From the NCBI GenBank assembly GCA_015067825.1, contig SVLQ01000002.1:186001-250000 (forward strand): DNA of 64,000 bases, written 5' to 3'. The notes beneath the pieces are model-generated. The model saw only the letters and a list, made by a program, of their open reading frames with translations. It was not told the origin of the DNA and did no database searches. The DNA comes from Oscillospiraceae bacterium. Its GTDB lineage: Bacteria; Bacillota; Clostridia; Oscillospirales; QAMX01. The translations under genes and the position numbers were made by a program. Positions within the stretch are counted from its first letter, which is position 1. Each line of letters starts with the position of its first letter. Below, in pieces: positions 40,058 through 48,325 of this stretch.

Positions 40058-40086
40058 TTGCGGGTTGGGGCAGTTTATGGTATGAT
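40058..40086 (+). promoter_or_regulatory. Promoter of the fucosidase operon
   Basis: TTGCGG (40058-40063), 17 nt, TATGAT (40081-40086) with TATGG before the -10. No clear operator was found nearby. Confidence 0.65.
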
Positions 40087-40157
40087 ATAGATACCTCTAA
40101 ATTGCAACGGCAACGCACCGTTTGCATCGTGAAAACGCCTCGAAGGAGTATTGGACT

Positions 40158-41531
40158 ATGAGCGAAATGAACCTCAAACAGTTTTTAAAAAATGCCGCTA
40201 ACGTGCGCCCCTCCGCGCGTCAACTTGCATGGTTCGACCGCGAATTCTATGCATTTGCCCACTTTGGCGTCAACTCTGTTACGGGCAGAGAATGGGGCCT
40301 CGGCAATGAAGATCCGGCGATCTTCAACCCTTCTGAGCTCGATTGCGATGAATGGGTCGAGGCGGTCAAATCGGCCGGTATGCGCGGTATTATCCTGACC
40401 GCCAAGCACCACGACGGTTTCTGCCTGTGGCCGTCGAAATATACCGAGCACTGCGTCAAAAACAGCCCGTTCCGCAACGGCAAAGGCGACGTCGTCAAAG
40501 AACTGTCCGAAGCTTGCGCGCGCGGCGGGATCGGCATGGGCCTGTACCTCTCGCCGTGGGATCGGAATTCCAAACTCTACGGCACGGATGCCTATAACGA
40601 TTACTACTGTGCGCAACTGACCGAACTGATGACCAACTACGGCGAGATCATGGAGGTCTGGTTTGACGGGGCTTGCGGCGAAGGCCCCAACGGCAAAAAA
40701 CAGGTCTACGATTTCGACCGCTACATCGAGATTATCCGCCGTTACCAGCCCAACGCGGTCATTTTCAACGATTTTGGCCCCGATATCCGTTGGTGTGGCA
40801 ACGAAGCGGGCAGGGGGCGCCCTGAAGAATGGGCGGTCGTTCCGCACGAGCTCTGCAAGCGCGGCACCGTGCCGCAGACCGAAGGTGCGATGCTTGCGGG
40901 CGATCTTTCCTATCTGATCAACTCCGACGAAGCGGTTGGCAACCTGAATCAGATCCTCTATTCCAAGGGGCTCGTTTTCTGCGGTTCGGAAATCGATACC
41001 TCAATCCGCGACGGCTGGTTCCATCACCCGGAAGAAGAACCGCATTCGCTGGAGCATTTGATGAAGGTCTACCTCAATTCGGTCGGCCACAACTCCTGCC
41101 TGAATCTCAACATCCCGCCGATGGCCAACGGCCGCTTTGACCCGCGTGACATTGCCCGACTGAAAGAATTTGGCGCCGAGCTGAAAAAACAGTTCGGTGA
41201 ACCGATCGCAACCGTGGAATTCCCGCAGCCGGTTAAGACACTCAGCGATACCCAAACGTCCTACCGCATTGAATTGCCGAAGGATCGCGGCAACAAACCG
41301 GGTAAGTGGATCTGCCTCGAAGAAGACATCCGCTTTGGCCAACGCGTCGACAGCTTCTGCGTCTATAGCGTCAAGGATGGCGTGCGGATGCCGCACAGCT
41401 GTACCTGCGGCCGTACGATCGGTCACAAGCAAATTTGCGAATGCGATGACTGGGAAGAACGCGATTCGTTTGAGATCGTGATCACCGCTGCGCGTGACGC
41501 GGCACAAATGAAGCGTATCACCGTTTATTAA
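40158..41531 (+). CDS. Alpha-L-fucosidase, glycoside hydrolase family 29
   Basis: Retaining enzyme releasing L-fucose from glycans. 457 residues; the catalytic barrel shows FAHFGVNSVTGREWG, the substrate-binding ILTAKHHDGFCLWPS and the nucleophile Asp170 in EVWFDGACGEG. The C-terminal part (about 365-457) looks like a beta-sandwich. No signal peptide, so it is cytoplasmic. GAAGGAGT precedes the ATG at 40158. It heads an operon with the GH38 and PHP genes (31-nt and 11-nt gaps). Confidence 0.92.
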   Translation: MSEMNLKQFLKNAANVRPSARQLAWFDREFYAFAHFGVNSVTGREWGLGNEDPAIFNPSELDCDEWVEAVKSAGMRGIILTAKHHDGFCLWPSKYTEHCVKNSPFRNGKGDVVKELSEACARGGIGMGLYLSPWDRNSKLYGTDAYNDYYCAQLTELMTNYGEIMEVWFDGACGEGPNGKKQVYDFDRYIEIIRRYQPNAVIFNDFGPDIRWCGNEAGRGRPEEWAVVPHELCKRGTVPQTEGAMLAGDLSYLINSDEAVGNLNQILYSKGLVFCGSEIDTSIRDGWFHHPEEEPHSLEHLMKVYLNSVGHNSCLNLNIPPMANGRFDPRDIARLKEFGAELKKQFGEPIATVEFPQPVKTLSDTQTSYRIELPKDRGNKPGKWICLEEDIRFGQRVDSFCVYSVKDGVRMPHSCTCGRTIGHKQICECDDWEERDSFEIVITAARDAAQMKRITVY

Positions 41532-41562
41532 ACGTTATTGGATAAAATAGGAGGATTACGCA

Positions 41563-44500
41563 ATGGCAAAGCTTTATGAAGAAAGAATCGCCGGCGATAT
41601 CGCCTGTGTTGCGTTTGAAGATCTGGAAAAAGCTGCAACAGCGGGCCGCCCTGAAGCCTTCCGCAATATGGACTTTATGGTCACGGGACCGTTTGTCGTG
41701 CACACGGAAGGTGCGTTTGAAACCGAATATCTCTATGAACGCGATAAGATCCTTGCAATCGACTATCTTGAAGACTTTGGCGGCGAAACAAACGTCGCGC
41801 CGTTTCTCGGTCTGCGCGGCGAAAACCGCTACCTCGGCTGTGACTCTGCCGTTTGGACAAAAGGCGTGCACAAGTGGAACGTCCTGCGGTTTGACCCGGA
41901 CGACGGCGACTCTGCCTGCGACGAAGCGCTCTACATGACCGAACAGCGCAACTGCATCTTCTATGCCGCGTTCTACGTCCGCTGCGAAGGCAAAAAGCGT
42001 GCGGTCCTTTGCTGGGAAGATTCGGGCAGCCGTATTTTCCTCAACGGCCGCATGATCGCTGATGAGCCGTTTGGCCGTGTGAAAGGTGTGACCAACATGG
42101 GCCATGCCGTTCCGGTGGAATTTGACGACGGCATGAACCTGATCCTCTTCAAACTGCGCCCGGGCTACATCTGCGACTGTGTTGACCTGTCGCTGGTGCA
42201 TTGCTCGATCTATCCGGTTGCATCCGAGTGTGACGGTTTTGCAGTTACCTATCCGGCAAAAACTGCCGTGTTCAAAGAAACCGACGACGGCGATAAACAG
42301 ATCTTCCCCTGCTTTGCCGCGGCTTTTGCCGATATCGATGCGGCGGAAGTGACGATCGACGGCCGTCAGACGGTCGCGCTGGGCGCGATGCAGGCGGGTG
42401 GGTGCAAGCTCGTGCGCGCAGAGGCTCCGGCGGTCGGCCATGCAGTCGACGTTCCGGTTGCGGTCAAGGCCGACGGATCGGAGTCTGCGGGCAGCTTCCA
42501 CGTGCTCACCGGTCTGCTGCCGGCGATGAACGGCGAAGCGCTGGTGATGACGAGCTTCCACTTCGACACGACCTACCATCAGGAACAGCGCGTCTACGCG
42601 ATGGGCGCGATCTATATCACGCGTGAGATCCTCAAAGAAATGCGCCGCGACCGTAACTTCAAGGCGATCATCTCCGAGATTGACTATCTCCACCCCTATT
42701 ACAGTCTCTATCCCGAAGACCGCGAATTCTTGAAGCAGATGTTCATCGACGGCAACGCCGAAGCTGACTGCTTCTATAACCAGCCGAACGAAATGACATC
42801 GTCCGGCGAAGGTATCGTCAGAAACCTCGTTTACGGCCAGCTCTACCACCGCGACGTTTTGGGTCGCATCTGTGACGTCTACAGCCCCGGCGACGTGTTC
42901 GGCCACTTCAATCAGATGTCGCAGCTATCGGCCAAGGGTGGATGCGGCGGCGTTTCCTGGGGCAAGCATATTTTCGGCTTTTGGCCCTCGTTCCGCCACG
43001 TTTCACCCGACGGCACTTCGCTCAATCATCGCCGCGGCGGTGTCGGTTTGGGCGATGCGATCGCGTGGGATCTCTCGTTCAGCGAGCACGCCGGCCATGC
43101 GATGGCCAACGTCCCCGGTTTCCCGGTCGACGGCGACCTTTCGTGGATGGCGGAGACCACGCCGAAAGCGCGGTTTGCCGTTCCGAGCGAGCTGCGCGCC
43201 GCGACCGACCGCGACGAAGCGCGGTTTGCCGCCGAAGGTAAGCGTTCGCCGTTTGAGGCGACCAGCCGCGATATGTCGCTCTACCATGCCGGCGTTTCGC
43301 TCACGCGTACCGATTTCAAGCAGGCGAACCGCCTCGCCGAAAACCTGCTGATCACCGCCGAAAAGCTTGCGGTCATTGCCGCATTGAACGGTGCGGAATA
43401 CCCCGAACGCGCGCTCGATAAGGCGTGGCGACAGGTCCTCTGCGGCCAGCACCACGACTCGATCACCGGCACGAACAACGAGGTTTCGTTCGTCGACCTG
43501 ATGATCGAATACCGCGAAGCGGTCGAGCTTGCCGCCGATATCTGCGACCGCGCGAGCAAGTATATTGCCGAACATGTCTGCACCGATGCAGGCAAGCGCG
43601 CCGTCGTCCTCTTTAACCCGCATACGTGGGATCGCGCCGAACACACCGCGCTGACCGTGAAAAACGACCATCCGCTGGGCGGTCTGCGTGCAGTCGATGC
43701 TGCCGGCGAGCCGGTGCGCGTGGAGGTCACGGCCGAACGCGCCGTCGACGGCGGTTATGAGGCCGATCTGCTCCTTTATACGACGGTGCCGGCCTGCGGT
43801 TACGCCGTTTGCTACCTCGAAGAACTGCCCAAGCTGGCGCTTGCGCTGCCGAAGACCGACGGAGAAACCGTTATCGAAAACGAATTTTACAAGATCGTGG
43901 TCGATCCGAACCAAGGCGGCGGCATCGTCTCGCTTTTCGACAAGGAAAACGGCCGCGAACTGATCAATGCGGCGGGCGACGGCCCGGCCAACCGCTTGGT
44001 CGCGCTCAAAGAAACGCACGACCGCATGGAGACCCAGCACGAATTCTATACCACCGGCCATAAGCTCCTTTCGAACTGGGAAGAAGCGAACGTGCAGCGC
44101 ACGGTCGGTGCGGAATTTGCCAAGCTGACGATCCGCTACGATCTCGGCAACGTCGTCCACGTCACGCAGGAGATCACGCTGAAGGCGGGCGACCGCCGCA
44201 TCGACTTCCAGACCCGTCTGGATGACTACCGCGACGAAGACGATCTCTTGACCCTGACCTTCCCGGTCAAGATCAAAGGCGCCAAGCCGATCTTCGACGA
44301 CCGCTTTGCGCCGCAGGTGCGCAACGCTTCGCGCCGCGCCCTTTCCTTCCGCACCCACCAAATGTGCATGGCGTCGCAGTGCGCGGTCTACGCCGCCAAC
44401 CAGTGGCTGGACTACGGCCCGAGCGTGACGCTGGCGCTGACCGACGGCGATACTCAGGGTTCGCTCCAACTCGGCATGACGCAGATCATCCGCGCCAACG

Positions 44501-46317
44501 ACCGGGAACTGATGGACATCGCCGATACGCTGCTGATGGCACTGACAAAAAAGGCGATCCCGGTCACGCCGTTCCCTGACGTCAAACAGTCCTGCCGCGG
44601 TTCGCAGATCATCCACTTTAACGAGGATCTCACCTCCGAGACCCGCTTTGTGCTCTCCGTCGACGGCGTGGAGAACCGCTACGAAGCCGCTCTGGCCGAA
44701 CGCTATCCCGAGGCGTTCGCGCGGCTGAACACCGCCGAAGGTGTTGCGGTTGCCTATTTCGCCGATACCGACAACGATTGGCAGAAGCCGATCGACGTCA
44801 TTCTGGTCAAGGCACCGTCGTATGCGGCGCTGAGCGCATGGGTAGAAGGTATTGCCACCGACCTTGCAACCGGCCGTAAGCTCGCGGCGAATGCCGTCCT
44901 TGCCGACGAACTCGGCGAGACCGACGACTACGGCGTGGCTCTGATCAACACCGGCAACATCGCCTGCAGTGTTGAAAAGGGCGATATGCTCAACCTGATG
45001 CTCTTCCACACGGCGGAATTCTACGGCAACATCGGCAACACCAACTGCGGATCCAAGCTCGTGCCGGAGAAAAAATCGCATATCTTTACCTATTCGCTTC
45101 TGCCGCACGCCGGCAGCTACCGCGAAGCGCAGCTCTATCGCCGCGCTCTCGAGAAAAACGATCCGCTCTTTGCGGTCGCCGACGTCAAACCGGCGGCCGA
45201 CGCCGCAATGCCCGCATCTTTCAGCCTCTTAAAGACCGAAAACGACGTCATCGTCACGGCGATCAAAGCCGGCGGCTACCCGATGGCTTCGATGCAGGGC
45301 AAGATCGGCTCACTGGCCGAACGCGGCATTGCCGTCCGCTTCTATGAAGAGAACGGCCTCTCCGGTGCCGCTGCGCTGAAGCTCGGCTTTGCGGCCGAGG
45401 CTGCCGAGACCGCAAATCTGCTCGAAGAAGACCGTAAGCCCGCTGCCCTCGTCGACGGCGTGGTCACGGTTCCGGTCACCCCGCATACGATCGAGACGGT
45501 TCTTCTGAAACCGACCGACGTCAAAGTCGGCAGCGCACAGATCGGTGCGACCCGCGAGATCGCCGAACCGACCTACGTCCGCTCGTGGGAACACGATCTG
45601 GGCACGATGCCGATGGGCTACCTCGCGCTGTGCGCGGTCATCAGCCGCAATCCCAAAAAGATCGACGATACGCACTTTGCCGTTGACGTTTCCGTCGCCA
45701 ATAACCACACCGATATCTCCGCTTCCGGTGTCGCCAAGCTCATTCTGCCAGCCGGCTGGACGGCCGACCGCACCGAGATCGCCTATGACATTGCTTCCGG
45801 CGGATGCGCCGTTACTACCGTGACGATCGCGAAGCCTTCTGCCGATGCCAAGGGCATTATTCGTTTGGAATCCGAGCATCTCGGCCAGCGCTTTGAGGAC
45901 ATCTTCGAGGTTGGCTACCATAACCCGGCGCTGAACGTGGAACTCTCGGGCAACGAGATCCGCGTGACCGTGATCAACGACACCGACGAAATGCTGCGCG
46001 GCGAGCTCGGTATGGCAACGCCGATCGAAACTTGGGGCAGCATGGGCGGCAAAAACCCGTTCGGCGCGGCCGAAATCAAGCCGTACCAGCAGGCGGTCGT
46101 GGTCGAAGCGCATTCCCGCCGCACCTACACCTATACCTGCGCGGGCGATACCTCGCTGTCGTACTGGGCGGTGGCCAAGCTGATGGTCAACGGCCGCATC
46201 TACTTTGGCGGTGTGTCGCATCGTCCGATCCAACCGCACGTTTTGTGGGCACATGAATTTATCAATGAGCTGTACGCCGACGGCGGATCGCTCCGAAAAC
46301 TCAACGCGCTCAAGTAA
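41563..46317 (+). CDS. Very large GH38-type alpha-mannosidase
   Basis: Zinc-dependent retaining alpha-mannosidase family. 1584 residues, far above the usual 800-1050. An N-terminal region of about 330 residues contains a PA14/sandwich-like part (CWEDSGSRIFLNG). The GH38 domain starts near 325: metal-binding His333-x-Asp335 (SFHFDTTYH), nucleophile Asp444 (SPGDVFGHFNQ) and His631-Asp632 (QHHDSITGT). The canonical HxHxD-W start is altered. Beta-sandwich domains fill the rest, with about 500 extra residues at the C-terminus. No signal peptide. Cytoplasmic trimming of mannosides is likely; the substrate is uncertain. Confidence 0.85.
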   Translation: MAKLYEERIAGDIACVAFEDLEKAATAGRPEAFRNMDFMVTGPFVVHTEGAFETEYLYERDKILAIDYLEDFGGETNVAPFLGLRGENRYLGCDSAVWTKGVHKWNVLRFDPDDGDSACDEALYMTEQRNCIFYAAFYVRCEGKKRAVLCWEDSGSRIFLNGRMIADEPFGRVKGVTNMGHAVPVEFDDGMNLILFKLRPGYICDCVDLSLVHCSIYPVASECDGFAVTYPAKTAVFKETDDGDKQIFPCFAAAFADIDAAEVTIDGRQTVALGAMQAGGCKLVRAEAPAVGHAVDVPVAVKADGSESAGSFHVLTGLLPAMNGEALVMTSFHFDTTYHQEQRVYAMGAIYITREILKEMRRDRNFKAIISEIDYLHPYYSLYPEDREFLKQMFIDGNAEADCFYNQPNEMTSSGEGIVRNLVYGQLYHRDVLGRICDVYSPGDVFGHFNQMSQLSAKGGCGGVSWGKHIFGFWPSFRHVSPDGTSLNHRRGGVGLGDAIAWDLSFSEHAGHAMANVPGFPVDGDLSWMAETTPKARFAVPSELRAATDRDEARFAAEGKRSPFEATSRDMSLYHAGVSLTRTDFKQANRLAENLLITAEKLAVIAALNGAEYPERALDKAWRQVLCGQHHDSITGTNNEVSFVDLMIEYREAVELAADICDRASKYIAEHVCTDAGKRAVVLFNPHTWDRAEHTALTVKNDHPLGGLRAVDAAGEPVRVEVTAERAVDGGYEADLLLYTTVPACGYAVCYLEELPKLALALPKTDGETVIENEFYKIVVDPNQGGGIVSLFDKENGRELINAAGDGPANRLVALKETHDRMETQHEFYTTGHKLLSNWEEANVQRTVGAEFAKLTIRYDLGNVVHVTQEITLKAGDRRIDFQTRLDDYRDEDDLLTLTFPVKIKGAKPIFDDRFAPQVRNASRRALSFRTHQMCMASQCAVYAANQWLDYGPSVTLALTDGDTQGSLQLGMTQIIRANDRELMDIADTLLMALTKKAIPVTPFPDVKQSCRGSQIIHFNEDLTSETRFVLSVDGVENRYEAALAERYPEAFARLNTAEGVAVAYFADTDNDWQKPIDVILVKAPSYAALSAWVEGIATDLATGRKLAANAVLADELGETDDYGVALINTGNIACSVEKGDMLNLMLFHTAEFYGNIGNTNCGSKLVPEKKSHIFTYSLLPHAGSYREAQLYRRALEKNDPLFAVADVKPAADAAMPASFSLLKTENDVIVTAIKAGGYPMASMQGKIGSLAERGIAVRFYEENGLSGAAALKLGFAAEAAETANLLEEDRKPAALVDGVVTVPVTPHTIETVLLKPTDVKVGSAQIGATREIAEPTYVRSWEHDLGTMPMGYLALCAVISRNPKKIDDTHFAVDVSVANNHTDISASGVAKLILPAGWTADRTEIAYDIASGGCAVTTVTIAKPSADAKGIIRLESEHLGQRFEDIFEVGYHNPALNVELSGNEIRVTVINDTDEMLRGELGMATPIETWGSMGGKNPFGAAEIKPYQQAVVVEAHSRRTYTYTCAGDTSLSYWAVAKLMVNGRIYFGGVSHRPIQPHVLWAHEFINELYADGGSLRKLNALK

Positions 46318-46328
46318 GGAGGCCTTTT

Positions 46329-47078
46329 ATGTACGTGCATGAACCCTGCTACGATCTCGCCGAGCTTGCACGGCAGAATTTGCATATCCATACGACGTAT
46401 TCCGGTTGTGCTAAACCCGAAATGCTGCTGCCGGCGATTATCGAAACCGCCGAGGCGGCTGGGCTCGTCGAGATCGCGCTGACGAACCATCAGAACTACG
46501 ACAATCCCGACGAAATGTGCATGGAATGGCTGGCGACGTTGCGCAAAGAAGCGGCGGAAATCGATACGCGCCTGAAGATTCGCTTTGGTTTCGAGTTTTC
46601 CTGCTATGGAATCGACAAGACCTTAGAAGGCGACGAACTGCGCGGCATGGTCGACTATCGGCTCTACGCCTGCAACCACTACCACGTTTCCAACTGGGAG
46701 CACCCGGAAGACCGTTCGCCCCGCGGCTACGCCAAACACGCGCTCGAGGTCGTCGGTTCGCTGCTGCGATCCAAAAAGGCCGACTGCGTCGCCCATCCGT
46801 TGATCGCGCACTATATCTTCAAGGACGAGCGCCGTCAGCAGGTCACGGCGGCGATTACCGATAACGAGCTCGGTGAGCTGCTGGAACTGGCGACGAAGGT
46901 GGAGACCGCGTTTGAACTCAACGCCGGTCACTTCGTCGGCGATCCGGCGTTTTCCCGCCGCATGTGGGGACTGGGCAAAGAGATCGGTACCTGCTTCAAC
47001 GTCGGTACGGATGCCCACCGCCTGGTCAATATCCCGACCGCCGATTTCGTCGAACGGGCAAAAGAAATTATAAAGTAA
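46329..47078 (+). CDS. PHP-domain metal-dependent phosphoesterase
   Basis: 249-residue PHP-fold protein with the metal-binding pair His19-x-His21 (NLHIHTTYSG), followed by further metal ligands in LTNHQNYD, GFEFSCYG and the C-terminal NVGTDAH. Such enzymes cleave phosphomonoesters or cyclic phosphates. It starts 11 nt after the GH38 stop behind AAGGAGG, so it belongs to the fucosidase-mannosidase operon, which suggests a phosphorylated sugar substrate. It is too short for a polymerase-linked PHP. Confidence 0.82.
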   Translation: MYVHEPCYDLAELARQNLHIHTTYSGCAKPEMLLPAIIETAEAAGLVEIALTNHQNYDNPDEMCMEWLATLRKEAAEIDTRLKIRFGFEFSCYGIDKTLEGDELRGMVDYRLYACNHYHVSNWEHPEDRSPRGYAKHALEVVGSLLRSKKADCVAHPLIAHYIFKDERRQQVTAAITDNELGELLELATKVETAFELNAGHFVGDPAFSRRMWGLGKEIGTCFNVGTDAHRLVNIPTADFVERAKEIIK

Positions 47079-47080
47079 CA

Positions 47081-47119
47081 AAAAAATGTCCTGTATCGAA
47101 AAGATACAGGACATTTTTT
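47081..47119 (+). terminator. Bidirectional terminator between PHP and GT2 genes
   Basis: 17-bp stem AAAAAATGTCCTGTATC / GATACAGGACATTTTTT with loop GAAAA; serves both converging genes. Confidence 0.94.
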
Positions 47120-47128
47120 TACAAAAAA

Positions 47129-48196
47129 TCAAGCTTTGACAGCTTTTGCTTCGGGATGTTTTGCTTTGATGAACGCGGTGGAAAAATGGCGGCTGATGAA
47201 GGAGATCGCCCATGCCATCCATCTGTTCCAGAAAACGCTTTCCGTGCGGAAAATGCGGACGACCGTGTTCATCACGAAGCCGCGCGGCAGGTAGCGGGCA
47301 ACGGCTGCGCGCACCTGATCGTTGGTGAGGATCGCTTTGAGTGTGGCTTTTTTCTCCTTGCGCGAGTACGGACAGGAGGGAAGGAAGAGATTTGTCTCGC
47401 AGGAGAGAATGCTCTTTAAGTACATGTAGTTGATCTCCTGCAGCGAATCGCTGTCGGTGATCGCGTAATCGTCGATGAAGGCGCGGATCGAACGGTCGAA
47501 GAGATTGCAGACCTCAAATTTTTTGTCGTAGAACTTGGAGACGAGGCTTTCCTTCGAGCGGATAAAATAGTTATAGAGGCAGAGGTCGGAAATGTGGATC
47601 GTTTCACAGCGCGGCAGCAGATCGAAAACAAACAGACGATCCTCGCCGTAGCGGTAGTCGGCAAACCGGCAGCCGCTTTTCTGCAAGAATTCAGCGCGGT
47701 AGGCTTTGTTCCAAACTTGGTTTAAGAGGTTACTTTGGTAGAGCGGGCCGAAATGTGCCGAGAGATCGGCTTTTCCGGCAAGATAAGTGTCGGGATAGGT
47801 GTAGAGGAAGTTGGTTCCGCCACTGACGTTGATGATGCGGAAGCCGAAGATCAGCATGTCGCAAGGGTGCTCGTTGAGCTTTTGGGCGATTTGGCTGAGT
47901 GCACCTTCGACAAGGGTGTCATCGCTGTCGAGGAAGAGGATGTAACGGCCGGCTGCCGCAGCGATCCCGGTGTTGCGGGCGACGGCCGGACCGGCATTTT
48001 TCTGTGAGATCAGGCGGATGCGGGCGTCGCGGCGGCAATAGCCTTCAAGGAGGTCGCGCGTGCCGTCGGTCGAGCCGTCGTCGACCAAAATCAGCTCAAA
48101 ATCGGCAAAATCCTGTGTCAGAACGCCTTGCAGCGTTGCATCGATCAAATCAACCACGTTGTAAACCGGAACGATGATGCTCAGCGTCGGCTGCAT
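47129..48196 (-). CDS. Family 2 glycosyltransferase
   Basis: 355-residue GT-A enzyme using a nucleotide sugar. The N-terminal LSIIVPVYNVVDLIDATLQG, ILVDDGSTDGT, NAGPAVARNTGI and the metal-binding FLDSDD are typical. After the catalytic core (about 1-230) is a helical, basic C-terminal tail of the kind seen in enzymes of cell wall or capsule glycan assembly. No membrane span is evident. AAGGAGGGGACAG precedes the ATG. It stands alone behind its own promoter. Confidence 0.9.
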   Translation of the reverse strand: MQPTLSIIVPVYNVVDLIDATLQGVLTQDFADFELILVDDGSTDGTRDLLEGYCRRDARIRLISQKNAGPAVARNTGIAAAAGRYILFLDSDDTLVEGALSQIAQKLNEHPCDMLIFGFRIINVSGGTNFLYTYPDTYLAGKADLSAHFGPLYQSNLLNQVWNKAYRAEFLQKSGCRFADYRYGEDRLFVFDLLPRCETIHISDLCLYNYFIRSKESLVSKFYDKKFEVCNLFDRSIRAFIDDYAITDSDSLQEINYMYLKSILSCETNLFLPSCPYSRKEKKATLKAILTNDQVRAAVARYLPRGFVMNTVVRIFRTESVFWNRWMAWAISFISRHFSTAFIKAKHPEAKAVKA

Positions 48197-48234
48197 TCTG
48201 TCCCCTCCTTGCCCGAAAATCTCATACTGCTTTT

Positions 48235-48263
48235 ATTATAGCACAGAATCACGGCAGATACAA
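48235..48263 (-). promoter_or_regulatory. Promoter of the GT2 gene
   Basis: Minus-strand TTGTAT (48263-48258), 17 nt, TATAAT (48240-48235). Confidence 0.75.
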
Positions 48264-48275
48264 TGCCGATTTGCA

Positions 48276-48314
48276 AAATAACCGCCGCCACTTGCAAAAA
48301 AAGCGGCGGCGGTT
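48276..48314 (-). terminator. Terminator after the glutaminase-like gene
   Basis: On the minus strand the stem AACCGCCGCC / GGCGGCGGTT encloses a T-rich loop and is followed by ATTTTG. It lies just past the stop of the 48326-50221 gene. Confidence 0.8.
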
Positions 48315-48325
48315 GTCTGCTTTAC

